A stretch of 64,000 nucleotides of DNA from Aphis gossypii (taxonomy: Eukaryota > Arthropoda > Insecta > Hemiptera > Aphididae). The number at the start of each line of letters is the position of its first letter. The first letter of the stretch is position 1. Under the pieces are notes generated by a model. The model was given only the letters and a program-made list of their open reading frames with translations, did not search any database and was not told where the DNA came from. The translations under genes were made by a program, and so were the position numbers. Positions 38,298 to 49,735 of the stretch are shown one piece after another. Where the stretch lies: NCBI RefSeq assembly GCF_020184175.1, contig NC_065533.1, positions 49,018,351-49,082,350 on the forward strand. Direction: 5' to 3'.

Positions 38298-38786
38298 TTA
38301 GCGACGAGTGTCATCATTTATTGTTAATATATTATTCGCAACATCTATTATCGCGTTATTCTGTAACAGGAAGTGGTGACCTAGAATTCCATCTTGCGGT
38401 ATTGGAAATTCTTTATCGACCACATGAAACTCTGTTTTTATTTTATTATTATTATTTAATATTAATATTATTGTAATTTTGCCTATGGTAGTTACTATTT
38501 TATCGTTAATATCTTTTAAATTTATTTTTTCCTTTTTTTTGTTTACTAATGTTTCGCCTGTTAATTTATTTATTTTTATTAAATTGATTTCACTATCGGT
38601 GTCTAAAAGAAGATCTATTGTATTTGTTTTAAAATTAGGTGATTGTAATGTAACATGATTTTCACTAATTACTGATACGATTGTGAAACATCGTTGAGTG
38701 ACAACTCCTCCGTTACGGCCGTTATTTGGTTGATCGAACGGACGCCGTTCCCGTTCGACACTTGACCATTTCTCGTCCGATTTACA
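38298..38786 (-). CDS. Retropepsin-like protease segment of Pol (-1 frame to gag)
   Basis: The open frame has 162 codons and no ATG of its own. It overlaps the 3' end of gag by 118 bp in the -1 frame, the usual arrangement for a Gag-Pol fusion made by frameshifting. No canonical slippery heptamer was seen in the overlap. The aspartic-protease core is visible: hydrophobic IDLLLDT, then DSEINLIK, and the second conserved strand DGILGHHFL near the end. The catalytic motif, normally Asp-Thr/Ser-Gly, reads Asp-Thr-Asp, so proteolytic activity is doubtful. The frame then stops at TAA (38298-38300) directly before the linker remnant. The protein would act on Gag and Pol polyproteins in intact relatives. 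Confidence 0.75.
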   Translation of the reverse strand, partial: CKSDEKWSSVERERRPFDQPNNGRNGGVVTQRCFTIVSVISENHVTLQSPNFKTNTIDLLLDTDSEINLIKINKLTGETLVNKKKEKINLKDINDKIVTTIGKITIILILNNNNKIKTEFHVVDKEFPIPQDGILGHHFLLQNNAIIDVANNILTINDDTRR

Positions 38787-39976
38787 TTACGTTCATCCCG
38801 TTGCTTACTATAACAGCTAACACTACCGTGTCCTATCTTATTGCAATAATTACAAGTTATCGGCTTTACGTTACTGTTATAATAATTATTATTATATTGA
38901 CTATTATTATTACGATTAAAATTATTATAATTATTCGGATTTTGTATATTCTGACCACGATTATAATTTTGCTTATAACCGAATTTCTGTCCATCTGGAT
39001 TATTTCCCTGATAGTTATTTGACCAACGATTTCCGTTATTATTTTTATTTCCGTTCTGATTTACTTTAGTTTCGTTATTTTGTAATTCTTTGTTAAAACT
39101 AAATTCGATTTCCAACTGCCTAGCCATTTGCATTGCCAGTTCTAAAGTTTCTGGGTTCCTAGCTCGTAATATTGTTTGTAAATCCATTTTTAACCCGTTT
39201 ATATAAATTGCTAATGCCTGATCCTTTAGAGTTTGCCTTAAAATTCTCGCCTCTTCGGGCGTTTTATTTGCCAATGTTGCATTACATAAATTATAATATA
39301 GCTGTTCTACGCGACCCGTATAAGTTAATACATCTTCGTCATTTTTCATACGAACTGAATTTAATCCTATTTGTAATGTTTGTGGTGACAATTGCTGTTC
39401 AAAAGCCCCCCTTAATATTTTTTTTATAGTTTCCCAATCACTGGTTTCCCTATACCGACATACTTCTAAAGCCTTGCCAGTAATCCTAGTATTAATAAAT
39501 TTCACTAATAAAGGTATAGTTTCTTTATCTACGGCCTCACATGCATAATCGCATGCCCGTATGAACGAACAAACGTCTTTTGCATCGGCACAAATTGGTA
39601 TCATAGCAGTGACCTGCTCAATTGTAGCCTTCACACTAGACATTTTTGTTCTTTGCTTCCTCTTTACTGGTCCTAATTCTGAGTGGACTAAATTTGGTGT
39701 ACTACGTAACCCTATTAATCTTTGTTCTAATCCGGTATTTGAGTCTTCTCTAACAGTAGTATCTAACAAACTTTTCCCTGTTGTTTTTTCCTTATTAATT
39801 CCCTGTGTAGAGTCGCTACCCTCTTTCGTATTTATACTTATGTTTACTAATTTATTTACTTCAATATTTTTATTTAACTCTACCTGAGTTCCGATTTCTT
39901 TTGTTATATCTGTTTCCTCTTCCGAACTATTACTATCGTTTTCACTATAACTATTTTCTTCTTTTTCCTTATTCAT
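38669..39976 (-). CDS. gag: Gag capsid/nucleocapsid polyprotein of Ty3/Gypsy retrotransposon
   Basis: The 435-codon intact frame encodes the structural protein that assembles the cytoplasmic particle around element RNA. Residues 1-110 are acidic and serine/threonine-rich. Residues about 115-295 form a retrotransposon capsid-type region, including EDVLTYTGRVEQLYYNL (214-230) and the downstream INGLKMDLQTILRARNPETL (259-278). Residues 301-370 are very asparagine-rich. A nucleocapsid CCHC zinc knuckle follows with C375, C378, H383 and C388. The ATG at 39974-39976 is the first in frame. Length fits Gypsy-type Gags. It lies after a long leader and overlaps the protease frame. The intact frame may mean Gag is still made or was functional until recently. 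Confidence 0.9.
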   Translation of the reverse strand: MNKEKEENSYSENDSNSSEEETDITKEIGTQVELNKNIEVNKLVNISINTKEGSDSTQGINKEKTTGKSLLDTTVREDSNTGLEQRLIGLRSTPNLVHSELGPVKRKQRTKMSSVKATIEQVTAMIPICADAKDVCSFIRACDYACEAVDKETIPLLVKFINTRITGKALEVCRYRETSDWETIKKILRGAFEQQLSPQTLQIGLNSVRMKNDEDVLTYTGRVEQLYYNLCNATLANKTPEEARILRQTLKDQALAIYINGLKMDLQTILRARNPETLELAMQMARQLEIEFSFNKELQNNETKVNQNGNKNNNGNRWSNNYQGNNPDGQKFGYKQNYNRGQNIQNPNNYNNFNRNNNSQYNNNYYNSNVKPITCNYCNKIGHGSVSCYSKQRDERNVNRTRNGQVSNGNGVRSINQITAVTEELSLNDVSQSYQ

Positions 39977-40256
39977 ACGTTTATTTGTGTATTCATTTAT
40001 TATAACTTAAATTAAATACGCTTTATTTTCTTAAAATAATTTTTTTTTATTATATATTTTTTTCAATTATTAATCAAACATTAATCTCTTTAAAATATTT
40101 ATCAATATTATTTTATTATAAAATTCTCGTAATATTTTTATTATTCCCCCAATTATTTCTATCTATATAATTTTTTTATATTATTTTTTTCCTAGGATTT
40201 TTTTTTTTATCCTCTCTAAAATTCACAATATACGTCAAGTAATTTTTTTTTCACAC

Positions 40257-40470
40257 GATAGGACTTTCTCGCCATTAAAATTCACAATTATCTTTTAATT
40301 ATAACACGGCTTATTTCTGCCTAATAAAATCTCCGATTATTAAAATCGCTAAATACGGCTCTTCTCGGCCTAAATAAATTCACAATTATTTTTTCACAAT
40401 ACGGCTCTTTTTGGCCCAATAAAATTCACAATTATTTTTCAATATACGGCTCTACTCGGCCCAATAAAAT
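40257..40470. repeat. Degenerate tandem repeat, 45-50 bp unit
   Basis: The word ACGGCT followed by a few bases and CGGCC or GCC recurs at 40306, 40355, 40401 and 40446, with AATAAAATTCACAATTATTT between. A weaker copy lies near 40257. The block sits in the retrotransposon leader. Confidence 0.75.
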
Positions 40471-40491
40471 TCACAATTATTTAATTCACAA

Positions 40492-40765
40492 TATATATGG
40501 CTCAAATCCGCCCCAAAATAATTCCTTTCATCAACTTTTAATATATGGCACTTTTTCAGCCTAAAATAATTCAATACTTTTATTTATCAATATATGGCTC
40601 AAATCCGCCCCAAAATAATTCCTTTCATCAACTTTTTAAAATATGGCACTTTTTCAGCCTAAAATAATTCAATACTTTTATTTATCAATATATGGCTCAA
40701 ATCCGCCCCAAAATAATTCCTTTCATCAACTTTTTAAAATATGGCACTTTTTCAGCCTAAATAAA
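40492..40765. repeat. 97-98 bp tandem repeat, about 2.8 copies
   Basis: Units start near 40497, 40594 and 40692. Each contains ATGGCTCAAATCCGCCCC, then CCTTTCATCAACTTTT, then ATGGCACTTTTTCAGCC. The units are nearly identical, and the third is incomplete. They appear to derive from a dimer of the neighbouring shorter unit. Confidence 0.85.
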
Positions 40766-42249
40766 TTCAATATGTATAAGGACTTATTACTTGCCTTCCC
40801 AATAATTCAATAAATAAGGTCTTAACTGCCTTCAATAAAATTCTCAATTAATATTCTTTTTAATTCACAAAATAACTCTTTCTTTTTTTTTTTTTCTTGC
40901 GTGTTCCTTGACGTATAATTCACTAATAATTTTTTTTTCTATAATTATTTATTTCCGTATTCTTCACGTATAATTTTCTTTAAATAAAATATTTTCCCCT
41001 TAATTATAAATTTTTTAACAATATATTCCTTTTTTTTTTTATTATTTTTTTTTTTTAAAAAAAAATAAATTTATTTATACTATTCTTACGATATTTATCT
41101 TAAATAATTTTTTCGCATAAAAAAAATAATTTTCTTGTAAAATATTTAATTTTAATAAAATAATTTAATTTTCGTAATTAAAAAAAATGTTTAAATTAAT
41201 TAAAATAATTTTTCTTTCCTTTTATATTAAAAATAAAATTTATTATTATTATTTTCTTTTAAAAATTTTATTCTTCTGCTATTATATTTTATAAATAAAA
41301 TAATAAAATAAAATTTTATTTTAAAACTTAAAGTATTATTTTTTTTTCTGAAAAATTTTCTATGTCAAAATATTTTATTTATATTTAAAAAATAAAATAT
41401 TTTTATTATTAATTTTTTGATTGATTTTTTTTTTAACTTATTATTTTTTCTGAAAGTTCTTTATGTTACTTTGTTGTATTTCCTTTTGGAAATAATAAAA
41501 TATATTTTTTTTTTAGATTCTTAATTTATTAATTTTTTGAAAAAATTTTTATGTCTTTTTTTTCTTAAAAAAAAATATTCTTATTTATTTATTTGTTCCT
41601 CGAAAAATTATTTATATTTGAAATATTTATATATTTTATAACTAAAATAAAGTTGTATTATTTTATTATTGAATAAAAATTTTATGCGTAAAAATAATCT
41701 AAGTGTATTATTAAAATATTAAATTTATTTAATCGTTGCGTTTTTTTTTTTATTATTTTTTATTATTGCTTATTCTAAATTTTTCCCTTTTTAAATTATT
41801 TATTTAATTTTATCAAGATATTTTATTTAATGTTTCACGGGGAATATATATATATACACCTTCACAATTAAAAGTAACTTATACGATGGAGTTTTTAATT
41901 CCAAAGGAGACGCGAACAGAGTTAGACGCTTAAAATTATTCTACATTAAGAAAAAAAATTATGCTTACACAACGATGGTTTGAGTTGATGCTTCCATTCT
42001 TCTTGATTGCTGAGCCGTGGTGTTACTTGTTGATTCTTTCTCTTTCGGAGTCGCTGAAGTTGACGTTCTGCAGTTGTCTTCTTCAACAGTGATTCGTTGC
42101 CGAATGTGCCTCCGTGAATTCTTCGAAGTGGATATATTTTAAATTTTTTTCGAAAAATTTTCGAAGTGGAAAAAAAATATTTTTCCCGAAAATTTTCTAA
42201 GTTCGAAAAAATTAAAATTGTTCGTCCAAAGAATTCTTATTTGAAAGAA

Positions 42250-42267
42250 TCCTACCGACTGCGCCAA
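42250..42267 (-). other. Primer binding site, serine tRNA
   Basis: On the sense strand TGGCGCAGTCGGTAGGAT starts four bases after the 5' LTR. It is complementary to the 3' end of an insect serine tRNA (acceptor strand CGACTGC, discriminator G, CCA), as I recall that tRNA. The 17.6 and 297 elements of Drosophila also use serine tRNA. Confidence 0.85.
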
Positions 42268-42271
42268 ATTT

Positions 42272-42968
42272 TGTAACGTGCCACGTACAATCAGTTGAAT
42301 GATGTCGATTTGGAAAAGGTTTTGTGAAATAATTGAACTCTCGAAATTATTCTAAGTGTTTTTTATTTAAAATTATTCTAAGTCCAATTAATTAATTTAA
42401 TAAAACTTGTGAAAATATTCTAAGTCCAGGAGACATAAAATATTAAACTGGGTGACGTGAAGGTGCTTGCGCTAACTCTGGTGGATCACGTCTGAATTGT
42501 GCCTAATCTGGGCCCCCTTATATATCATACAGGGACTCCCGCGGTACCTTCTGGTCCCTAATGGTCATCTGCACCTGCATCCGCTTCTTCCCACGCTTTG
42601 CGTTATCTGAACGATGTTGTGCGTCAATTATGTATCTATAATATTCTACCGGGTGGGTAATTACGCACCTAGTATATTCTACCGGGTGGGTAATTACGCA
42701 TCCACTTATTTCACCAAATAGCAATCATATAGCCATTATTTCTAGCGGGTAGAAAGCATACGTGTGATGATACCTTTGATTAGTTATCTTTTACCTTTCA
42801 TTTTAGGTCCCAAATTGTTGGTCTATACTCGATCATTACTTGCTTAACTACTCGCCCTTAGCATAATTATGGGGATGTTTGTTATGCCCCCTAGCGTTGT
42901 GGTTATTGTCGGCTACAGAATGTAATTTATATATTTTATATTTAATATAAGTATCAGAGCACGTTGCA
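42272..42968 (-). repeat. 5' LTR
   Basis: 697 bp, the same length as the 3' LTR and no difference seen by eye. TG...CA ends are followed by the ACAG target duplication. It should carry the element promoter near its right-hand end, where TATAAAATATATAAA occurs on the sense strand. Confidence 0.93.
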
Positions 42969-42972
42969 ACAG
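42969..42972. repeat. Target-site duplication, right copy (ACAG)
   Basis: Matches 36734-36737. Confidence 0.9.
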
Positions 42973-43816
42973 TATAGTTATATTATATGGGTATTATAGT
43001 AGTGAAATTCCAACTGGGATCTGTTTGCTTAGAGGTAGGTTTTAATTTTTTTTTCATTATACTGCTATGTATCCATAATAATTAATTGTGGTGAAAATTG
43101 TCATGCAAAATAATAACAATAACGATTTCTAATGCTGTTTGTAGGATGTATTTTAACATATCTGTTAGAATTTGTTATTAAATAGAAAACATAAGATCAT
43201 TATTGTAGGTCAGGTTCGTATTCAAAATTTTTTCAGTACCTAGGTATGAAAATTATTTGTAAAGATTTATGCAATATCAATTTCAAACACCAAACAAATT
43301 AATTTTACGCAAAATCACTTAACTATATGCTACCAATGACTTATTTTATTTTTTTGCTTACCTAAGTTTTTTTTTTAAAGTCTCGAAAGTCAAAATATAT
43401 AATACATATCACATTAAAAACAGAAGGTTTATACACTAAATGTTTGAAAAATAAAGAATTTAATTTGTTTTATCACCATCTGAAAGCACTGTAACGTCTC
43501 TTCTTTTAAGAGAGATAATTTATATTGTTTCTTTTAATAATATTCAACGAAACAAAAAAAATTGAATAAACATTTTAAGTCGATGAAGACAGGGAAAAAA
43601 TACTGTTTTCCAATAATGAAAACACACAGGCATTCTCAAAATATTTAAAGAATACTTACATTATCAGAAAAAAATATAAACCTTTTGCGACCTACAGGAC
43701 CCACGATGTCTTAAAGGAAAAAAAACCCACTTTTCACCGGGAATAAATTATGGTCTATAGTGGCACGTAGAGACTGATTTAACGCATACAACAAATATAT
43801 AGTCAGAACGTTTGGA

Positions 43817-43856
<40 letters not shown>

Positions 43857-45830
43857 ATTTTCGAACTCATGTTATTTCTAACATATTTTTCCAAACACTA
43901 CGCGATTTTCGAACAAAGATCTTTTGCTAACGTCGAGGGAATAGCATTTAGAATAAAATATTATGTTTCTGAATACACACCTACTGTAATACCTATATAC
44001 ATTTTAAGATTAATATTCTGGATATTACTTAAACATAAAACTATAAACCTAAGCGTTTTATTCCCAATAGTTAGAAAATATATTAAATATATTATGTAAG
44101 TATACTTTTGTCATAATACACACAACACATGTTTATTGTGTTTGAATGAAATACGCATGTTCGCCCTCAAGTATTCGTGTAACAACATATTCAAATTCAA
44201 ATTTTGGAAGATTATATTTTTAAATTCTTTTCGTGTAACTTAAGGATTATTTTGTAGTAACATCAACTTGAAAAAAATAACTCCCATTTTTTACTGTAAT
44301 TTTTTTTTATGTGTTTATGTACCTAATTCAAAATTCAAACGAATAATTTTTCAGTTACTCAATTTTTGATATCAAATTAAATAATAGTCTTTAAAAATGG
44401 TTTTATAAAAATATGAAATGGATGTAATATCAGACCTAGCATTTATTATACTTGAATTTATTTTTCTCTTCGCATTATTTATGTTCACAAGTCGCACATT
44501 CAGTATTGCAAAAGATCTTTAAAAATCCGAAAAAATTGCCTTATTTTTAACTATATTTACAAATTTCAAAAATCATTTGTTGAAAATGAAAAATGATCAT
44601 GCTTTGAGAACTACAATGCATGGTTATTAAAACGTGTGCAAGAAAGCTTAGAGAGAGAAAAATGTTTATTATACACTTCGTATATGGCTCTTTATCATAC
44701 ATTTGTTTGACGATAATATCAACCATATAATTTTAATGAAAAAAAAAAATACGTACAAAACAGAACTTGCGTCGAGCCTCGTATTGAGTTATCTTGAGCT
44801 GTAATTCCGGAAAATCGAACGTGTCAAACCAGCTGTGGATGGTAATCAAAACACAAGGGGTAATATTAAACAGACAGAGTGACGTGTACTAATAACTATT
44901 GTGTTTGAATGACATGAATGACATGGACGTACAAGAATACAGCTCTTGATATACACAAGTACGCAATTTTATTATGACCATTTGCACTTTTACGAGTTTC
45001 TCTTAAATAATCAAGTGTCATTTAAGCAAATTCGACGCTTTTCATCCATTCATCAGTGAACTCGACCGACATTTCTGTAAATTCACGTATGCGTTATAAT
45101 TATTATGATTTATTATAAAGAATATGAAATGGTAGATTGATTTTTATATTTCACATCCGTTACGTTTTCACGGGTAGGTAATAATGATAAATTACTATTT
45201 ATACCAAAACGCAATTATTTAACTGCACAAGAACACACTTTTTAACTGTCGATAGTGATTAAAACTAATCTAGTTTTATTTTATTGATAAACAAATTTTT
45301 GCTTAGTGTTTAAGTGCAAAACAAGTTTCTTTGTATATTATTACTAAAACTACTTTAATTCTTTAAAAATAAATATGTACTATTTTCACTTAAAATTTAA
45401 ATTTTAACAAAGGTATGAAAAAATTTTCAAATTATTTTGTAGTAAAATATAAAATAAATTATAAAATGTTTAATTTTTATAGTTAAAGTATACAAATTTA
45501 ATAAAGATTCTTCATATTATAATATTATTAGTTTTGAATACAAACAATGTAAATAATATATAAGCACGATGTTTTAAAGTCATTTGAAGTTTGAATTTGG
45601 ACGATAGTAGTATGCATATTTAAACAAAGAAAAACGATTTTAATTACTTTACTGTTATTTGAAAATTGAACGCAGTTTAAAATATTTTTGATATTATTAT
45701 TATATTTAATATAATATACAATAAATACTTATACTAATATAATAATTTAAAATTATTAATATAATAAATAGGAAAAATCAAATCCATCTACCGTAATAAT
45801 ACTGATAGTAAAATTAAATAATTACTTTAA
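42973..45830. other. AT-rich DNA without recognisable genes
   Basis: A 76-codon plus frame at 43869-44099 directly follows a (TAA)n microsatellite and has no recognisable domain. Nothing else was identified. Confidence 0.5.
43818..43854. repeat. (TAA)n microsatellite
   Basis: Twelve tandem TAA units. Confidence 0.92.
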
Positions 45831-45839
45831 CAGTAATAT

Positions 45840-46080
45840 CAATAAATTATATCATGAAATATAATATTTAATACTAATAAGTAATAACATACTTTTTTTA
45901 TCCGATGTCAAATATTCTTTACTAAGAATTCTTTTCTTGGATGTTGTATGGAATTATTTATCATTGAATTCAAATTTAACACGTCATATATTTCAATAAA
46001 TTACTCAAGGACGAGACATACTCAATTCCTACTGTATAGCAAAGCAGTTACTTACCTACTTTCCCTAATTTCTCTCTTTT
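45840..46080 (+). repeat. Dispersed repeat family R1, copy f
   Basis: The best-conserved part is ATTTATCATTGAATTCAAAT followed by TTAACACGTC, and later TATAGCAAAGCAGTTACTTA and CCTACTTTCCC. The order agrees with copies d and e. The left part is diverged. Confidence 0.5.
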
Positions 46081-49000
46081 TTTCTTTAAATATGATACTT
46101 AAAAATTATTTAAATTAATTTTACTATTTATAAAAAATCATAACACTTTAATGACATATTTAGTATCTATACTACTTGTGATGTCTAAATAATTATTGTA
46201 CGTTATCATATTCGTTGAAATCAAACGCGAACTGCTAAGAAAATTAAAAATCAACATTTTTTTGAAATATTTATTTAATGAGTAGTTTATTATAGATACG
46301 AAAATATGGATTAAGTAATATTGACGAGAAAATTTTTCACGTTTTATGTAAAACTTCATAAACCGATAAACCTTGTGTATTCACACGTGCACATCGTTAA
46401 ACAAATTAATTATTAATATGAGCATATTATGTATTTACAGTAAAACGAGTATTACAATTAAAGCATAATATTGTACGATTACATGCATATCCATCGATTT
46501 AAGTGTTTATTTTAATAAAGAGCAATAATTATATCTCAGAAGTAATTAATAATTTATTTTAATTCGTTAAAAATGTAACCCGAATAAAAACTGTCGGTAA
46601 ACGGTAGAAATTAATAAATACTATATAAATAAATTAGTTTGTATACAGAATGATTAAATAACGATTTTTATAAGAGATATATAATATGGAATATTATAAT
46701 ATTTTAAATACCGTTGTACTTACACTCTTCATTTTAGACTTATCGTCATATTTTTATTGCAGTCGATATGTAATAACACAATACATTGCATAATTGTGCA
46801 TAATTCATATTTCGAGTTGTGAAACTGTACATCATGTTTGCATAAATTTATGCCAAGATTCAATATGTGTTATAATACAATATTATACATACATAATATT
46901 ATATATTATGTATTTATAAACGTATGACCGTGTTTTAATTTCTAAAATTATTAATACTGTATATGATATACTGATTGTTATCTATATTATATGCGTCAGT
47001 AAAACCGATTACATTTCATGGTAGTTATAAAAAAAAAGTGTTTTGTTTTTGAATATATAAGCAACCGGACATTAACGTAACAAACGCTGTGCGAATGATG
47101 AATAATTGATTACAGTGAATAGTGATTACATGATTACAATTTATTATTGAAATAGAATAATTCAAATAAATTATTGAAATAGTGGAGTGTTTGTTTAATA
47201 ATAATTAGCATTCTATTATCAAAAAAAAAAAATAAATAAATAAAAAATAAATAAAAGAAAGAGAGAGAAACTCACTTTTATACAATATAGTATGTTTGGA
47301 GTATAACTTTAATAGTTTGGTAGGTCACTGCAATGGATGCGATGAATTTAAATTCCATTACCTAAACAACGATTCTAAGTAAAAGAGATGCGAAGGTCGG
47401 AATCTACTTTTAAGAATAAAGGTTTTTTATTTTATCTTATTACTAGTATTATGAATTTGTTAGGTTGAATTACAAAAACATAGTATACCTATAATAACGA
47501 TAAAACTTATAAGTTCAATACTGAAATAGTAAAACGTATAATGGTATGATTATTGATTATGGTTAGTTGTAGGTAGCTTAAACTTATTATTCTGAATATT
47601 TAAAAAACTGAATTATGTTATTGTGAATTATTTTTCGTTTAAAAATACGGATATCCAATTTAGTTAATAATTAAAAACGCTTAAAAAAGAAAAATCACGA
47701 ACCTAAATATGTTTTTACATATTTTGTTATCTATCTTAAGTAAAATGTTAACAGAATCTTTTATCATGCATAAGTTTTATGTTCAAAGTATAAAAATTGA
47801 AATTTTGCTGCTAATCTCAACAAAAAGTTATTCTAAAATGTTCGTGTTTTACATTTTTTATTGACAATTCAAACTTTTATCGCTTAAAATATAAAATTGT
47901 AAACTTTTAGCACAATAATAATTGTTTATGATTCGGTTATAGTCATATTTTACGTAAAAAGCAACTACGAAAATAAGTTTATTAAAAAGTTATTTAAACG
48001 GAATTTACCATTAGACAATTAATATAAATTAATACCACTTTCATCAAGGCAAGTGAAAATCCTTTATGATGGGTTTTGTTCTTTTTATCACACGTGTAGA
48101 ATTACAAAAAAAAAAAAATTAAATATAAATTAAATATTGATATTAAATTATTAAATAATAATTTTATTGTGAATATATTCATTCAAATTATTACAAAAAT
48201 AATATTTTTATATCGTATCTTTTACTTTTTAAAAAAAAATTTAAATGTTATTAAATAAAAAGTCGTTACAGTTGTGTAAAGTAACTATAAAAATACGTGT
48301 AGATCAAAGGCGTGTACTAAGTATTTCGTTTATCAATAAAAATTCTTTGAGGTAAATATAATAGGTACCTAATGTTTTCGCTAGGTTAGGCATAAATTGT
48401 ATTACAATTTTTTTTGTATATAAATCATTATATTTCAATAATTTGTGACTTATACGTATGAAGTTGTTCGATAAAAAACGATGTTAGTAAATATCGATAT
48501 CATTTTTTATTAAATTTTAACACATAATATATAATTTATTCATTTAATATTTTATTATTGTAACCTTATTACTACAGTATAAACAATAGCTTGCTGTATG
48601 TTAACATTAATCCCTACTTTAAATGTTTTTGAAGTATATACCTATTAAGTAAGAAGGATAAGTACATAAATAAACATCACACTTTTTATTGTTTTACTTA
48701 ATGCATACATAATATATAAAAAAACATGTCATCTGTTGGAAAATAATGTGTTTGGAATGCCAATTCCTGAAAATATCATAGCTCATAGCTTGTTGACATT
48801 TTTCGATGCCATAAATTTACGTATAAAATATATGATTTGTCATTAATTTATTTTATATGAACTTTTCGTTGTACTTATGTTGACGTAGAACAATAAATTA
48901 ACATTTATATTAAGTCGTATTGAGATGTTCACATTATAAATAGTAACTTGAAAACTTTGGCATGCAATAATATATTAGATGGTATTAGATAATATGTGCT

Positions 49001-49730
49001 TACCTAATATTATACATTTGAAAATATAATGAAAAACTACGACGGCAGTCATATTATACAATTTAGTTTTTAACTTTTATCCGTATCTAAACTTAAGGAA
49101 AAAAATATTATAACACACGGGATATTATAATATAGGATTACATAAAGACAAGTTAAAAAGGGTCGAAATGTTAATTTTCAAAAATTATTCCATTTTATTT
49201 TAAACAGTACCATTACTTACTGTAGCATGCTGTTTAGTATAGGGTTGATATTTCAGAATATATTAGAATAAACAAGTTTTTAATTGTTTTTATTAATAAC
49301 ATCGAAAAGTTGTTTGATTAAATTTTTATTTACTAACAAAAATAATAAAAAAGTTAAATTAAACCATTTTAGTATAGTGATAAGTACATAATGTACAATA
49401 ACATTATCATTATTCATTATGATATAGGCAGGTACCTACATGAATATTTAGGTATACTCACAGTATATATAGTTTACAAATTAAGGGCACCATGTATAGT
49501 GTATAGTGTTTAATATATACACTATACATATACCTATATATATATATATATTAAGTAAATTTTCCAACAAACTTTGATAGTTCTATGTGAGTAGAACTGT
49601 ATTTACAGTTACGATTATAGGCCCATATAGCGATAATTAAATATATTACACTATTACTTCTGCCATGATTTTCAAAAAAATTAATTGTATTTACCTATAC
49701 TAACTTATTATATTTATTTGATGTTTATAT
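46081..49730. other. AT-rich DNA without recognisable genes
   Basis: No reading frame of interest. An R1 copy at 47310-47400 is listed separately. A (TA)n tract lies at 49536-49551. Confidence 0.5.
47310..47400 (-). repeat. Dispersed repeat family R1, copy g
   Basis: The plus text GCAATGGATGCGATGAATTT, AAATTCCATT and AAACGATTCTAAGTAAAAGA is the reverse complement of the R1 core. The copy is shortened. Confidence 0.5.
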
Positions 49731-49735
49731 AACCC

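Larger units (their letters stand above)
39977..42245 (-). other. Retrotransposon untranslated leader
   Basis: About 2.3 kb lies between the primer binding site and gag, unusually long for this group. It is very AT-rich, with A runs on the sense strand, and contains two tandem-repeat blocks (40257-40470 and 40492-40765). It would hold the packaging signal. No coding potential was found. Near 42115-42190 a GAAAATTTTCG-type word is repeated. Confidence 0.7.
36738..42968 (-). mobile_element. Non-autonomous Ty3/Gypsy LTR retrotransposon, 6231 bp
   Basis: The whole element comprises the 5' LTR (42272-42968), primer binding site, 2.3-kb leader with tandem repeats, gag, a -1-frame protease segment, a residual pol linker, an AT-rich 3' region, the polypurine tract and the 3' LTR (36738-37434), all read on the minus strand and flanked by ACAG. 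Only about 4.8 kb lies between the LTRs. Reverse transcriptase, RNase H and integrase are absent, so mobility would need enzymes from a full-length relative. Gag organisation, the serine-tRNA primer and the 4-bp duplication are consistent with the 17.6/297-like branch of Ty3/Gypsy. LTRs that look identical by eye indicate a recent insertion. Confidence 0.93.

Noticed and set aside
38726..39022. 98-codon plus-strand frame rich in isoleucine and threonine
   Set aside because: It is the antisense shadow of the asparagine-rich part of gag.
39172..39887. Plus-strand frames of 85 and 108 codons
   Set aside because: Both are antisense shadows of gag.
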